A stretch of 64,000 nt of DNA. Origin: Paenisporosarcina sp. TG20. GTDB taxonomy: Bacteria > Bacillota > Bacilli > Bacillales_A > Planococcaceae. Where the stretch lies: positions 1 to 64,000 of the forward strand of contig NZ_ALJG01000363.1 in assembly GCF_000286315.1 (NCBI RefSeq), written 5' to 3'. Below the pieces are notes generated by a model. That model was not told where the DNA came from and did not search any database. It was given only the letters and a program-made list of their open reading frames with translations. This document shows, in pieces, positions 55,457 to 64,000 of this stretch (position 1 is the first letter of the stretch; each line of letters opens with the position of its first letter). The position numbers and the translations under genes are program-made.

Positions 55457-55488
55457 AATAGCCAAAACCTATGTGGTTTTGGCTATTG
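55457..55488. terminator. Bidirectional terminator between ykyB and the MFS gene
   Basis: A perfect 13-bp stem pairs AATAGCCAAAACC with GGTTTTGGCTATT around a five-base loop. It overlaps the last codons of the MFS gene. Confidence 0.85.
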
Positions 55489-56785
55489 AATCTTTTCTTA
55501 AGCTCAAATGAATAATTAGTCCAATAACAGTCATTATAATTAATGTTGATAAAGCTATTCTACTTGCCAGTGGGCCATAATCTTGTAACTGATATGTGAT
55601 TGTCCCGTACATCGCTGGACCTATTATAGAAGAAACTTTTCCCGAAAATGCAAATAAGCCAAAGAATTGACCACGCTTATTTTCAGGGGTTAATTCAACA
55701 ATTAGGGTTCGAGAGGTTACCCACATCGATCCTAGAGATATACCAATCATACTTCCAGCTATCCAGAACATCCATTGATCAAACGCAAAGACCGCGATAA
55801 ATAGGGCAACAATCATTAGTACTGCCACAATGCTAACTGAATTCCTGGCACCTATTCTTTTAGCAATATACCCAAATGCAAAGGAACCAATAACCGCCGA
55901 AATTGTAGAAACCAAATATAAAATTATGAATTGTCCTGATGAAAAACCTACGATAACTGTTGCATAAATAGCCATCATTGCTATCGTGGTAGCTATTGCA
56001 TCATTAATAAAGAAATAGGCAATCATAAAAGTAAATACTGGCTTATGGGATTTCATATCCTTAAATGTTTTAATGATTTCTTTATATCCTTCAAAAAAAG
56101 ACCCTTTTATTCGTTCATGTTTTGGGATTGGTGTATCCTTATTAATAAAAAATAGTGGCAAAGAAAATAGAAGGTATAATATAGCAGTAGGAATAAATGC
56201 TTTATAAAAATCTCCTTCACTTACTAGTATGTAGACTAATAAACCGACTATTGTCCCAATATAACCTACCGCGACCCCGAAGCCTGAAATTAAAGGCATC
56301 TCCTGTTTTGTTCCTAAATCGCTCATCATCGAATCATAGAAGACAAGACTTGAATTAAAAAAGAACTTTGCAATAACGAAACTTACAACAACTAAAGCAT
56401 AAGAAAGTGGTACGCCCCACATGAGTACATCTGACTGAATACCACCAAACACTCCCATCATAAACGTTGCAACGATTGAAATAGATGTAAACCATACAAT
56501 AAACAATTTTTTGTACCCAGTTCGATCAATCCAAACACCAAACAATGGGGAAAAAATAGCTAAGAAAATACTAGCTACAGCATTTGCATACGAAACGAAA
56601 GTACTTGCTACCTGTTGTCGGGCTAAACTTGTTCCAATAACTTCATCAGTATAAAAAGGGAAAAATATAGTATTAATGTTGGATGAAAAAATTGTATTGG
56701 CAAAGTCATAAAAAGCCCAAGACAATATTGGTAAAGATAGATAAAGAGCAATTGGACTCCGTGGAGTCGCTTGTTGATTGTCCAA
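55469..56785 (-). CDS. MFS transporter, UMF1/Atg22-like
   Basis: Membrane protein of 438 residues with about twelve helices. The N-terminal SWAFYDFANTIFSSNINTIFFPFY and SPLFGVWIDRTGYKK are typical of the UMF1 family (bacterial YxiO-like, related to yeast Atg22). The substrate is unknown. It starts 27 bases after the ykwC stop and is probably co-transcribed with it. Confidence 0.85.
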   Translation of the reverse strand: MDNQQATPRSPIALYLSLPILSWAFYDFANTIFSSNINTIFFPFYTDEVIGTSLARQQVASTFVSYANAVASIFLAIFSPLFGVWIDRTGYKKLFIVWFTSISIVATFMMGVFGGIQSDVLMWGVPLSYALVVVSFVIAKFFFNSSLVFYDSMMSDLGTKQEMPLISGFGVAVGYIGTIVGLLVYILVSEGDFYKAFIPTAILYLLFSLPLFFINKDTPIPKHERIKGSFFEGYKEIIKTFKDMKSHKPVFTFMIAYFFINDAIATTIAMMAIYATVIVGFSSGQFIILYLVSTISAVIGSFAFGYIAKRIGARNSVSIVAVLMIVALFIAVFAFDQWMFWIAGSMIGISLGSMWVTSRTLIVELTPENKRGQFFGLFAFSGKVSSIIGPAMYGTITYQLQDYGPLASRIALSTLIIMTVIGLIIHLSLRKDSIAKTT

Positions 56786-56812
56786 TCTGAATACCCCCCG
56801 CTTGAATGAAAT

Positions 56813-57685
56813 CTATTTATTGTAGGCTTTTATTAAACTTTGTGTTCCTAAATTTTCAAACCCTTCATTTGCGAGATTTTGATACATCGAATAAGCCATA
56901 TCTAATCCTGGTAACTTCAAATTCATTTTTTGAGCCTCATCTAATGCAATGCCCATATCTTTTATGAAATGCTTCATATAAAACCCTGGTTTAAAATCTT
57001 CTTGTAACATTCGAGGTGCCAAATTTAATAATGACCATGAGCCAGCAGCCCCTACCGTTATTGATTTCAATACCAACTCCGGATCAAGTTTCGCTTCTTT
57101 AGCATAGGTAATCGCTTCACATGTTGCTATCATCGTAGATGCAATAGCAATTTGATTTGCCATTTTTGTATGTTGACCAGCTCCTGCATCTCCTTGATGA
57201 ATAACATGCTCTCCAAATAACTTAAATATAGGGGAAATTGTATCAAAAACTTCTTTGTCGCCTCCGACCATGATTGATAACTTCCCTGTTCTCGCTCCAA
57301 TATCACCACCTGACACTGGTGCATCAAGTGAATTCATCCCTAATGTAAGTGCTTTATTGTAAATATCTATAGCAAGAGTTGGAGTAGATGTAGTCAAATC
57401 TACGACGATTAATCCTTTTTTACCATTTAAAAAGATTCCTTGTTCGCTGTAATAAACTTCTTTAACGTCTGATGGATAACCAACCATCGTAAAAACTACA
57501 TCTACTTCAGATGCTACTTCACCTGGAGTTAAGGCCCACTGAGCTCCCATATTTAAAAGGTCTTCCGCTTTTTCTTTTGTACGTGTATAAATAGTTACTT
57601 GATAATTAGACGACAATAAATGTTTTACAATACTTGTACCCATAACGCCAGTTCCTACAAAACCTATATGTGCTTTTTTATTCAT
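56813..57685 (-). CDS. ykwC: Beta-hydroxyacid dehydrogenase (YkwC-like)
   Basis: NAD(P)-dependent dehydrogenase of 290 residues in the 3-hydroxyisobutyrate dehydrogenase family. The Rossmann motif is IGFVGTGVMGTSIVKHLL, the substrate motif is SLDAPVSGGDIGARTGKLS and the catalytic lysine lies in GAGQHTKMANQI. Likely substrates are 3-hydroxyisobutyrate, tartronate semialdehyde or related acids. It is first of a two-gene unit with the MFS gene. Upstream, 57686-58310 is AT-rich with no gene, repeat or promoter that I can support. Confidence 0.85.
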   Translation of the reverse strand: MNKKAHIGFVGTGVMGTSIVKHLLSSNYQVTIYTRTKEKAEDLLNMGAQWALTPGEVASEVDVVFTMVGYPSDVKEVYYSEQGIFLNGKKGLIVVDLTTSTPTLAIDIYNKALTLGMNSLDAPVSGGDIGARTGKLSIMVGGDKEVFDTISPIFKLFGEHVIHQGDAGAGQHTKMANQIAIASTMIATCEAITYAKEAKLDPELVLKSITVGAAGSWSLLNLAPRMLQEDFKPGFYMKHFIKDMGIALDEAQKMNLKLPGLDMAYSMYQNLANEGFENLGTQSLIKAYNK

Positions 57686-58310
57686 TATGTAGCCTCCAAT
57701 AATAGTTATTAGTGTTTACTAGTTTAACAAATTTACTAGATTTAAGCATCAGAATATTCCGAAATTTCCTTTCCCTGTAATTATATCAAACTTGAAAATA
57801 ATTCTTCAATTTTTAAAAGATTCATATGTCTATTATAACGCTTCTTCAACAATTTATTGGACTTTGTGGACAAATTTAACAGATGAATTTATTATGAGTT
57901 CGAACTTCCTTTTAGATGGCAATACAATGTATGTAGTAGGTATATGTATAAGTCCAACTTGAAATAGGAATTAGACTAGACTTTTATAAATAATTTTTGT
58001 TTTTACAACAGTTATTTTATTACTCTACCGTTGATTCAATTATTTTATGAGCAGGACAACTTTTTGTATTTATTTTTAAAGCTATGGTGTTTATAATAAT
58101 TGATCTTTAAACTATGACAAATTACCCCATCTTTCTTTATTACCGAAAATCATGCGGCGAAAGCGTGAATTACACTCGACTATTCAATCGTGTGTCTATA
58201 GTTTTAGGATTTGATTAAGGGATTGGTCACAACTTCATAGAATTTTACAATCCAATATTAAAATGTTGATTTTTTATGAAATTAAATTTCCTTATATTTC
58301 AACAAAAAAA

Positions 58311-58346
58311 AGTAGGACACATTCCTTTCGGAAATGTGTCCTATAA
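58311..58346 (-). terminator. Terminator after the MoxR-DUF58-DUF4129 operon
   Basis: The stem TAGGACACATT/AAATGTGTCCTA has an eight-base loop, with TTTTTTTT following on the minus strand. It is 59 bases past the last stop codon. Confidence 0.85.
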
Positions 58347-58404
58347 AAGGGGGAAATGAGAATGTTGCTGTGTTCAAACTTATTATCCCCACTATTTAAA
58401 TATT

Positions 58405-59649
58405 TTAAACCTCTTTTAAATATTTTATTGTAAGAGTTTCTAGTTCTTTCATGAACCATTTTCCATCTTGTGAGTTCATAGTTAACCCACTATAACGAAC
58501 AACATCATATATTTCATAAAACTGTTCAGAAACTTTCCATTCTTCACGTTTAAACCATTCTCGTATCGTTTCATTTTGTTGCCTTTTAAAACCAAAGTAT
58601 CCTGCTTGCTCTTCAAATTTTCGGTACTCATCTCTAACCAAATTTGTTTCTAAGGAGTAGTGCCATTTAAATGATTTTTCATCCTCAATTTGAATCTGAA
58701 CACTTTCACTTCTTTCAAATTGAGCCAGTTCATTGGCCAATTCAATTTTCTCAGTTTTAAATTTAGACAATCGCCAAACAATTATTCCAATAACAACGAT
58801 ACTTATAATTATAATAATTGGAATCAAAGGTAAGTCCTTTGGCAAATCTAGCCACTCAAATTGTTTAGTATCCTTAAATTTTTCATAATCTTCGACACCC
58901 GATTCGATTGTTGGTTTAACAACCTGAGGATTTATTGCATTAGTGAAGATATTTTGCAACCATTCAATAAACATACCAATAGGATAGAGGACTATTTCAA
59001 TTATACCGCCAAATAATGAAACGATTAATTCACGACCTTGATTTCCAATAGTAACAATTAAAACGAATATAATTGATGCACCACTTATAATACTAAAGTA
59101 TATGATAAGAACTTTTGAAAACGAGACTTGATTTGTACCTTTTGATCGTAGCCATTGAACAATCATTCGATCTAACATAAATAGCACTAGACCTATTATG
59201 GCTAATAAAATAATGTATCTTAAAGCATCGGGCTTGTTTAATGCAATCGCTAAAAAATAAGTAAACGCAAATACCGCAACGAGGAGAGAGAAAAAAGGAC
59301 CATCATGTGTTGCATCTTCTTGGATTTTTGCATATCTTTCTTGTATTCGCCAAACTGAAAATACTATGATAGCAGCAAACAACCAAAATGGAGCACCTAA
59401 TAAAAAGACAGTTAATCCGATTATTACTGACACTAAAAGTGAAACATCCAACCGGTATCCTGTTTTCAAAAATATGGTATTAACCGCTATCGCAATCAAA
59501 AACAAAATAATAACCCACACAAAAGGTATTGCTATCATTTTATCATCTTGCATAAAGACGAAAACAAAAGAAATTAACCACGCGTCTTGTAAGAACTTCC
59601 CTAATGATTCAAATTGTACTAACGATTTTGAAGAGATTTGTCTTTCCAT
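58405..59649 (-). CDS. Membrane protein with DUF4129-like C-terminus
   Basis: Protein of 414 residues with about eight hydrophobic helices in the first 310, the last at about 283-303. The cytoplasmic C-terminal domain (about 335-414) has YRKFEEQAGYFGFKRQQNET and FYEIYDVVRYSG, resembling DUF4129. In most MoxR-DUF58 operons the third protein also carries a transglutaminase core; none is seen here. It is third in the operon. Its start lies 31 bases inside the DUF58 gene and has a strong GGAGGTGAT site. The function is unknown, probably envelope-related. Confidence 0.75.
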   Translation of the reverse strand: MERQISSKSLVQFESLGKFLQDAWLISFVFVFMQDDKMIAIPFVWVIILFLIAIAVNTIFLKTGYRLDVSLLVSVIIGLTVFLLGAPFWLFAAIIVFSVWRIQERYAKIQEDATHDGPFFSLLVAVFAFTYFLAIALNKPDALRYIILLAIIGLVLFMLDRMIVQWLRSKGTNQVSFSKVLIIYFSIISGASIIFVLIVTIGNQGRELIVSLFGGIIEIVLYPIGMFIEWLQNIFTNAINPQVVKPTIESGVEDYEKFKDTKQFEWLDLPKDLPLIPIIIIISIVVIGIIVWRLSKFKTEKIELANELAQFERSESVQIQIEDEKSFKWHYSLETNLVRDEYRKFEEQAGYFGFKRQQNETIREWFKREEWKVSEQFYEIYDVVRYSGLTMNSQDGKWFMKELETLTIKYLKEV

Positions 59650-60803
59650 ATCAAATCACCTCCAAAACTTTGATTTTCACTTACCTCTACATGTATGTAT
59701 TTTGACCATCGAGTAACGTAAGAAGCCACATCTTCCAAATCATGCGTGAAAATCACAACTGATACTGGTAGTTCTCTATGCATATCAAGATGCATCAACA
59801 TACGCTTAAACGGCATTGTGGTATCATTTTTTGATAGTACGGACAGTACTTCCATTGCTTTTTGTCGCTGCTTTTGCCCATCTCCTGTTGGCAGTAACAA
59901 ATATGGCGTAGTGCTGAATGTCCTAACATTCACAGCTAGTGCATAGGGAATATTTTGCCGATAATAATAATCGACATAAGAAGCAATTTCCTCTATTCGC
60001 TGTTCTAATTCAGAAATAATTGAATATTGATTGACAACGTTTAACACAAGTAATACCGATTCATTTGCAACTTGTGTAAAAACTTTCGTTTGGAGTTTCT
60101 GCATTCTTGCAGTAGCTTTCCAATGGATATGATGAAATTGATCTCCAGGTTCATAATCTCTAGTGCCTATTGGAGAAAATAAATCTTGAAACAAGGAATG
60201 TTTATATTCTAAATCCCCTGGTTTAAGGGGAGATGACTTTCTTATATTTTTTAAAGGATAGATGCTTGGATAGACCATTTGTTCCATTAATAACTGTGGT
60301 TTATAAATTAATAATACTGATCCTTCCCCAAATAAATGTGGCACAGCCAGTTCTAAACGTTTTAACCTTGATAATCCTCTTTTTTGTCCTTCAATTGGGA
60401 CTTTAACTGTCACAATTTCATTTGTTCCAATTGTTAATGGAACCACTATCTCTATTACTTGAGAATGACTTACATTGGTATTTATTAGGGGACGTACTGC
60501 ATCTAGAAATTGTAACCTTAGTTGTCCGTTCCAAATTGGCAGCCCTCTATTTTCAAAAGTCAATTCCCAATTTGATTTACCTTCTTTGAGCATACGACTT
60601 CTTTTCTTGTCATTAATCAATGTTAACTTTTGTCCGACATGTTTAAAGTACAAACTTTGCATGAAGGCGACGACTCCAAAAAAACAAAAAACTCCTGCAG
60701 CAAGGTATTGCGTTAATATGATTGACATGACCAAGCAAAGGGCAATAATAGTAATGACCCAATTAGTTTTTGTTGCTCCATAGTACTCCCGTTGCCAAAT
60801 CAT
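59619..60803 (-). CDS. DUF58 domain protein
   Basis: Protein of 394 residues with two N-terminal helices (about 14-50). The DUF58 region includes GTRDYEPGDQFHHIHWKATARMQKLQTKVF (about 215-243), followed by a von Willebrand A-like segment VLLVLNVV. Such proteins act with MoxR AAA ATPases, probably in assembling or activating partner complexes. The start overlaps the MoxR stop as ATGA and the end overlaps the DUF4129-like gene by 31 bases. Confidence 0.88.
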   Translation of the reverse strand: MIWQREYYGATKTNWVITIIALCLVMSIILTQYLAAGVFCFFGVVAFMQSLYFKHVGQKLTLINDKKRSRMLKEGKSNWELTFENRGLPIWNGQLRLQFLDAVRPLINTNVSHSQVIEIVVPLTIGTNEIVTVKVPIEGQKRGLSRLKRLELAVPHLFGEGSVLLIYKPQLLMEQMVYPSIYPLKNIRKSSPLKPGDLEYKHSLFQDLFSPIGTRDYEPGDQFHHIHWKATARMQKLQTKVFTQVANESVLLVLNVVNQYSIISELEQRIEEIASYVDYYYRQNIPYALAVNVRTFSTTPYLLLPTGDGQKQRQKAMEVLSVLSKNDTTMPFKRMLMHLDMHRELPVSVVIFTHDLEDVASYVTRWSKYIHVEVSENQSFGGDLIWKDKSLQNR

Positions 60804-61744
60804 TTTGTTGCTGCCTCTACTGGCGCTTGAACGGATTCGATAATTTCTTGAAGTACATCTTCTAGTTCACGTATTAACATTCCTTCAGCTGTTAACATCA
60901 AACGGTGTGAAGAAAGAGGCGTAACCATTAATTTTACATCATCAGGTGTGACGTACGAGCGACCTTTAATAAAGGCATGTCCCTGAGCTGCATGAAGAAG
61001 GGCTAGTGAAGCACGTGTACTTAGTCCTAACTCCACTTGAGGATGTTGTCTTGTGGCATGAATGATTTGTAAAATATATGTCTCGATATCTTCATGGACA
61101 GTAATTTTTCTTACATCTCGACGCCATTGTTGAACATCTTCGATCTCAATGATAGATAAGGTTTTCACTTCTCCAGGAGTTTGACTGAAATCTTTCAATA
61201 TTTTTCTTTCTTCTTCAAAACTCGGATAATTTATTTCAATACGAAATAAGAACCTGTCTAATTGAGCAGCTGGTAATGAAAATGTTCCTTGTTGAGATTC
61301 AACTGGATTTTGAGTTGCGATTACCATAAATGGCTCTGGAAGTTTAATTGTCTCCCCATCAATTGTTACCTGCTTTTCTTCCATAGATTCAAGCAGACTA
61401 GATTGTGTTCTAGGAGTGGCCCGGTTAATTTCATCTGCAAGTAAAATATTTGTAACAACAGGGCCTGGTCGTAAGATAAATTCTTGAGTCTTTGGATCAA
61501 AATAGCTAATTCCTGTAACATCTGATGGCAAAACATCCGGAGTAAATTGTAAACGTTTAAATTTCCCTTTAAATGCATGAGCAAAGGATTTCGCCATCAT
61601 TGTTTTGCCCGAACCAGGAACACTTTCAAGTAAAACATGCCCGCCTTGAATTAAAGCAATTAACATAAAGTCTAGTTCTTTTTCTCTTCCGATAATTGCA
61701 TTGTTTAGAGAATTTCTTAACTGTTGTAATTTTGAAGTTGACAA
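60800..61744 (-). CDS. MoxR-family AAA ATPase
   Basis: ATPase of 314 residues. Walker A is ESVPGSGKTMMAKS, Walker B is NILLADEINRATP, sensor 1 is MVIATQNPVESQGTF-like and sensor 2 lies in GLSTRASLALL. MoxR proteins act as chaperone-like remodellers of the products of neighbouring genes. It is first of three coupled genes. The start is 129 bases from the Spo0E-like gene. Confidence 0.93.
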   Translation of the reverse strand: MSTSKLQQLRNSLNNAIIGREKELDFMLIALIQGGHVLLESVPGSGKTMMAKSFAHAFKGKFKRLQFTPDVLPSDVTGISYFDPKTQEFILRPGPVVTNILLADEINRATPRTQSSLLESMEEKQVTIDGETIKLPEPFMVIATQNPVESQQGTFSLPAAQLDRFLFRIEINYPSFEEERKILKDFSQTPGEVKTLSIIEIEDVQQWRRDVRKITVHEDIETYILQIIHATRQHPQVELGLSTRASLALLHAAQGHAFIKGRSYVTPDDVKLMVTPLSSHRLMLTAEGMLIRELEDVLQEIIESVQAPVEAATK

Positions 61745-61848
61745 TATAGCACCCCCATGATATTTCTTTAAGTATACCGAATAAATAGACTCCTATTAAT
61801 ATACAGATAAGTCTGAAAAATGGTCCTTTCCAAAAAATACGTAAAAAA

Positions 61849-61875
61849 GAACTAAGCGGATAGCCGCTTAGTTCT
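61849..61875 (-). terminator. Terminator after the Spo0E-like gene
   Basis: A perfect 11-bp stem pairs GAACTAAGCGG with CCGCTTAGTTC around a four-base loop. TTTTTT follows on the minus strand, and the stop codon touches the stem. Confidence 0.9.
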
Positions 61876-62050
61876 ATATTATTTTAATATGGTCATTTGT
61901 TTTAGAATTTTTTAATTGATAGGCGTTTAAAAGTTGATCAAGTTTTTCACTAAGTTGGATAGTATCCACGTCTCCAAAACCTTTTTCCAGTGCTAACTGA
62001 ATCATTTTTTCTCTTGTATGTTCTACTTGCTCAAGAAGTGATTGTGGCAC
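61874..62050 (-). CDS. Spo0E-like aspartyl-phosphate phosphatase
   Basis: Protein of 58 residues forming a helical hairpin. HTREKMIQLALEKGFGDVDTIQLSEKLDQLLNAY matches the Spo0E family, including the signature S-x-x-L-D. Members dephosphorylate Spo0A-P and hold back sporulation. The GTG at 62050 is chosen because AAGGAG lies eight bases upstream; a TTG six codons earlier opens the frame but overlaps this site. Which Spo0E paralogue it is cannot be told. Confidence 0.85.
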   Translation of the reverse strand: MPQSLLEQVEHTREKMIQLALEKGFGDVDTIQLSEKLDQLLNAYQLKNSKTNDHIKII

Positions 62051-62145
62051 GTTACATCTCCTTACCAAAACTTAATACCTAATATTATACACTAATTCCC
62101 ACATACTAACACATCTTTATTCCGACAAAATAAGACAATTTTATA

Positions 62146-62334
62146 TCAACTTCGAGCATTAATGTCATAAGAATAACTAACCATACCACCTTGTTGGGCA
62201 ATTCCACGGAAATGTTTAAAGTCTTTTCGTTGAACTAGGACTTCGCGAAATGACAAAAAATTCTCTTTTTCAACTGTTATGGAGACTATCACTCCATTTT
62301 TTAAATCGTCGAGTTGTTGTTCATGTGTTTTCAT
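62146..62334 (-). CDS. Small hypothetical protein
   Basis: Protein of 62 residues without membrane segments. It has a short charged helix followed by likely beta strands (GVIVSITVEKENFLSFREVLV ... GMVSYSYDI). AAAGGAG lies eight bases before the ATG, which supports a real gene. I do not recognise it. It lies upstream of the Spo0E-like gene, with about 95 bases between. Confidence 0.6.
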   Translation of the reverse strand: MKTHEQQLDDLKNGVIVSITVEKENFLSFREVLVQRKDFKHFRGIAQQGGMVSYSYDINARS

Positions 62335-62625
62335 CTAAGTACTCCTTTAAATATAAGTTTCAAAAAAGACTTTACGGTAGTAATATTATCATGCAAACTA
62401 GTTGTTAAGTTACAAAAAAGTAACTATAATTAGAAAACGATTTCAATATATCTAATAGTACATGTTATATTTTTCGGGAAATTTTTAAAGCTCTGAGATT
62501 AAAAGAACAATCTAAATTCAATTACTTAAGACTTAAGATATAAAATAGTATATCTTAAGGACTAAAAGTCTTCACCAATTCAGATGATAATAAGTTAATA
62601 ATTAGATTTATAGGAGGTGTTGTAA

Positions 62626-63243
62626 ATGTTGGGAGTATTAAATCCTCATCTACGATGGACTAGCTTGCTTATTGTTGTATATGTACTATTATACATTACT
62701 TTTTTAAATGAAAACCTCTTTTGGTATGCGTATACATTTACAATGCTGTTATTTATGGCACTATCATTAGTTCTAGGGAAAATAGAAGACGATGTGCAAA
62801 CTTGGGAGTACTTAGTTTTCGGCATTGGATATGGCACACTCACCTACGGACTTATCGCCACGGCTTATCGTTTCACCTCTTTTTTCAGTGATGCCGCTGC
62901 TGTATCAGTTGAACGTTTTTTAAGTGACTATGGACCAACCACAGTATGGCATTATATGCTTCTAATTCTGATAATTGCACCAGGTGAAGAATTGTTTTGG
63001 CGTGGATTTATTCAACAAAAACTAAAAGCTTATATGAGTCCATTCTTTGCCGTTTTGGTCTCTTCATTGCTTTTCGGTTTATCAATGTCCTTTAGTGGAT
63101 TTTGGTTAGGAGTGCTTGCAGCTATAACCTCTGGAATTCTTTGGGGACTTTTATATGAATGGAAAAAGAGCATGCCTCTAATTATTATTACTCATATAAC
63201 AATGACTATCCTTTTATTTCTTGTATTACCTTTAGATTTTTAG
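62626..63243 (+). CDS. CPBP-family intramembrane metalloprotease
   Basis: Membrane protein of 205 residues with about six helices. The CPBP (Abi) motif 1 is GEELFWRGFIQ (EExxxR, about 123). Motif 2 is the FxxxH-like FGLSMSFSGFW, in which the usual His is not obvious. ITHITMTILLF near the end supplies motif 3's His. Family members cleave prenylated or membrane substrates or handle bacteriocin immunity. AGGAGGTG lies before the ATG. The 291-base upstream gap is AT-rich without recognised sites. Repeat R1 copy C follows 46 bases after the stop. Confidence 0.85.
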   Translation: MLGVLNPHLRWTSLLIVVYVLLYITFLNENLFWYAYTFTMLLFMALSLVLGKIEDDVQTWEYLVFGIGYGTLTYGLIATAYRFTSFFSDAAAVSVERFLSDYGPTTVWHYMLLILIIAPGEELFWRGFIQQKLKAYMSPFFAVLVSSLLFGLSMSFSGFWLGVLAAITSGILWGLLYEWKKSMPLIIITHITMTILLFLVLPLDF

Positions 63244-63288
63244 GCGTGTTAAATCTAAGTTTTCAAAGAGTCAAATAAATGCAAAGAA

Positions 63289-63910
63289 AAACCGGGCAAA
63301 GATGGCCCGGTCCTTTAAGACAGCACACATGAATAATTTTATTATCAGTTGAAAAGGATATATATTAAACTGTATCGCCTTATGTTTTCGGGTTGTTTCA
63401 GACGGCATACATACTGCACCATTACCCCAAGAATGAAAGGGATGGAGCGAAGTTTTTCTTCGCTCCATCCCTTTGTTACAGGCAATTCTGCGGCTGGTTT
63501 GCTTCCGACGCGCCCCTTCAACCAATGGGCATATCATATTTTTGATTTGGGTCGATGAGAGAAAAGACACTGATTTTATACAGAGGGGCGGCCGAAGATA
63601 CTATTTCGGCCTTTTCTTCATTTTTAAGGATAAGTAGTTTCTTTCAGCTACCTGGCGTATGGATGGACTATAGCCATACTGACAAACGCCTATGTAATAT
63701 TTTTTTTAAATTTCAATTTACAGCATGGAAACTCGCCAAATTAATCGAATTAGTCTGAGTTATCACGGAAAGATAATTTGTTTTAGAATGTAAGTCTCCA
63801 TATTCTTGAAGGACTATGTTCAAGGCACATCTATAATTTTTAAAAAATAGTTACTCAGTAGGAGTAACTCCTTTTTCAATTGAAAAACTATGCAGCAAGT
63901 TTATACTTTT
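63289..63910 (+). repeat. Repeat R1, copy C (uninterrupted)
   Basis: This is the longest undisturbed copy. Hairpin 1 is AACCGGGCAAAGATGGCCCGGT (63290-63311). Hairpin 2 is a perfect long stem, AAAGGGATGGAGCGAAG/CTTCGCTCCATCCCTTT (63436-63474). Hairpin 3 is GGCCGAAG/TTCGGCC (63590-63611), followed by TTTTC. Then come ATAGCCATACTGACAAACGCC, TTTACAGCATGGAAACTCGCC, a GCACAT module (63785-63830) and ATAGTTACTCAGTA. It aligns along its length with copy B minus the IS30 element. No supported gene lies in it. Confidence 0.8.
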
Positions 63911-64000
63911 CATCCACTTAGATCTTTTCGCTCACTCAAATTAGATTTCCGCTCACTCAGATCATCTTTTCGCTCACTCAAACAATTTTGCGCTCACTCA
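63911..64000 (+). repeat. CGCTCACTCA tandem array, runs off the window
   Basis: Identical CGCTCACTCA cores lie at 63929-63938, 63950-63959, 63971-63980 and 63991-64000, a period of 20-21 bases. A degenerate first unit, CATCCACTTA, lies at 63911-63920. The spacers (such as AAATTAGATTTC) are short and AT-rich but related to each other, so this is a tandem repeat and not a CRISPR. A two-unit version is present at 16952-16982 in R1 copy B. Confidence 0.75.

Noticed and set aside
57686-58310. Decayed gene in the 719-base gap between ykwC and the DUF4129-like gene
   Set aside because: I looked for protein-like stretches and promoters on both strands and found none that could be supported.
63349-63558. 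69-codon open frame in R1 copy C, and the opposite-strand 99-codon frame
   Set aside because: The frames are broken in copies A and B, while the hairpins are kept; non-coding is the better reading.
63911-64000. Possible CRISPR array
   Set aside because: The repeat unit is only 10 identical bases, the spacers are about 11 bases and resemble one another, and no cas gene is present.

Overview
This window comes from a low-GC Gram-positive, spore-forming bacterium of the Bacillales. It is most likely a member of the Planococcaceae (Psychrobacillus, Sporosarcina, Paenisporosarcina, Lysinibacillus and relatives). The basis is gene content: a caa3 oxidase cluster, a Spo0E-like phosphatase, RNase J1 with RpoY, SEDS proteins and acetylase-type dipicolinate genes. 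Gene order also largely follows the Bacillus subtilis cta-pyc-ylaN-yla / speA-pdh-yky / yku regions, though in pieces. The genus is inferred from protein character and repeat content, not proven.

Layout: 1-990 is a gene-free cluster of intergenic repeats. 1056-8800 holds the cytochrome caa3 oxidase structural genes (ctaCDEF), their assembly factors (ctaG, ctaM) and the heme O/heme A synthases (ctaB, and divergent ctaA). Two ResD-like boxes lie between ctaB and ctaA. 8888-15181 holds pyruvate carboxylase, ftsW, ylaN and the ylaL-ylaI group. 15257-17195 is a long non-coding repeat split by a complete IS30-family insertion sequence. 17225-25873 runs ylaH-typA-ylaF-yktC-ykzI-yktB-yktA, a nitronate monooxygenase, the speA-type arginine decarboxylase and a lipoprotein polysaccharide deacetylase. 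26516-31454 is the complete pyruvate dehydrogenase operon pdhABCD behind a good sigma-A-type promoter. 31723-37168 holds ykyA, def, ykrA, a tiny cationic-peptide gene, rpoY-rnjA and ktrC.

37238-48556 is transport-rich: a heterodimeric ABC exporter, ykuV/ykuU thiol redox proteins, an MFS exporter, and a three-gene ABC operon whose permease carries a frameshift and whose first gene encodes an 805-residue exported protein. 49126-57685 holds a lone holin, dapH-dapL (lysine/diaminopimelate), ccpC, darB, fadH, ykyB, an MFS protein and ykwC. 58405-63243 holds a MoxR-DUF58-DUF4129 operon, a Spo0E-like phosphatase, an orphan small gene and a CPBP membrane protease. 63289-64000 is an undisturbed copy of the long repeat, followed by a short tandem array that runs off the window.

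Functionally this is mostly core metabolism. PDH and Pyc feed acetyl-CoA and oxaloacetate to the TCA cycle. CcpC is the family regulator of TCA genes. The caa3 oxidase ends the respiratory chain. DapH/DapL supply diaminopimelate for wall and spore. RNase J1, RpoY, peptide deformylase and TypA serve gene expression.

The most unusual items are: a self-contained transcription unit for a 23-residue, strongly basic amphipathic peptide (33932-34086); a family of about 0.7-kb structured non-coding repeats with three conserved hairpins, one copy interrupted by IS30; two different 20-22 bp degenerate tandem arrays; and a single-base frameshift in an ABC permease. No rRNA, tRNA, CRISPR array or prophage block was seen.
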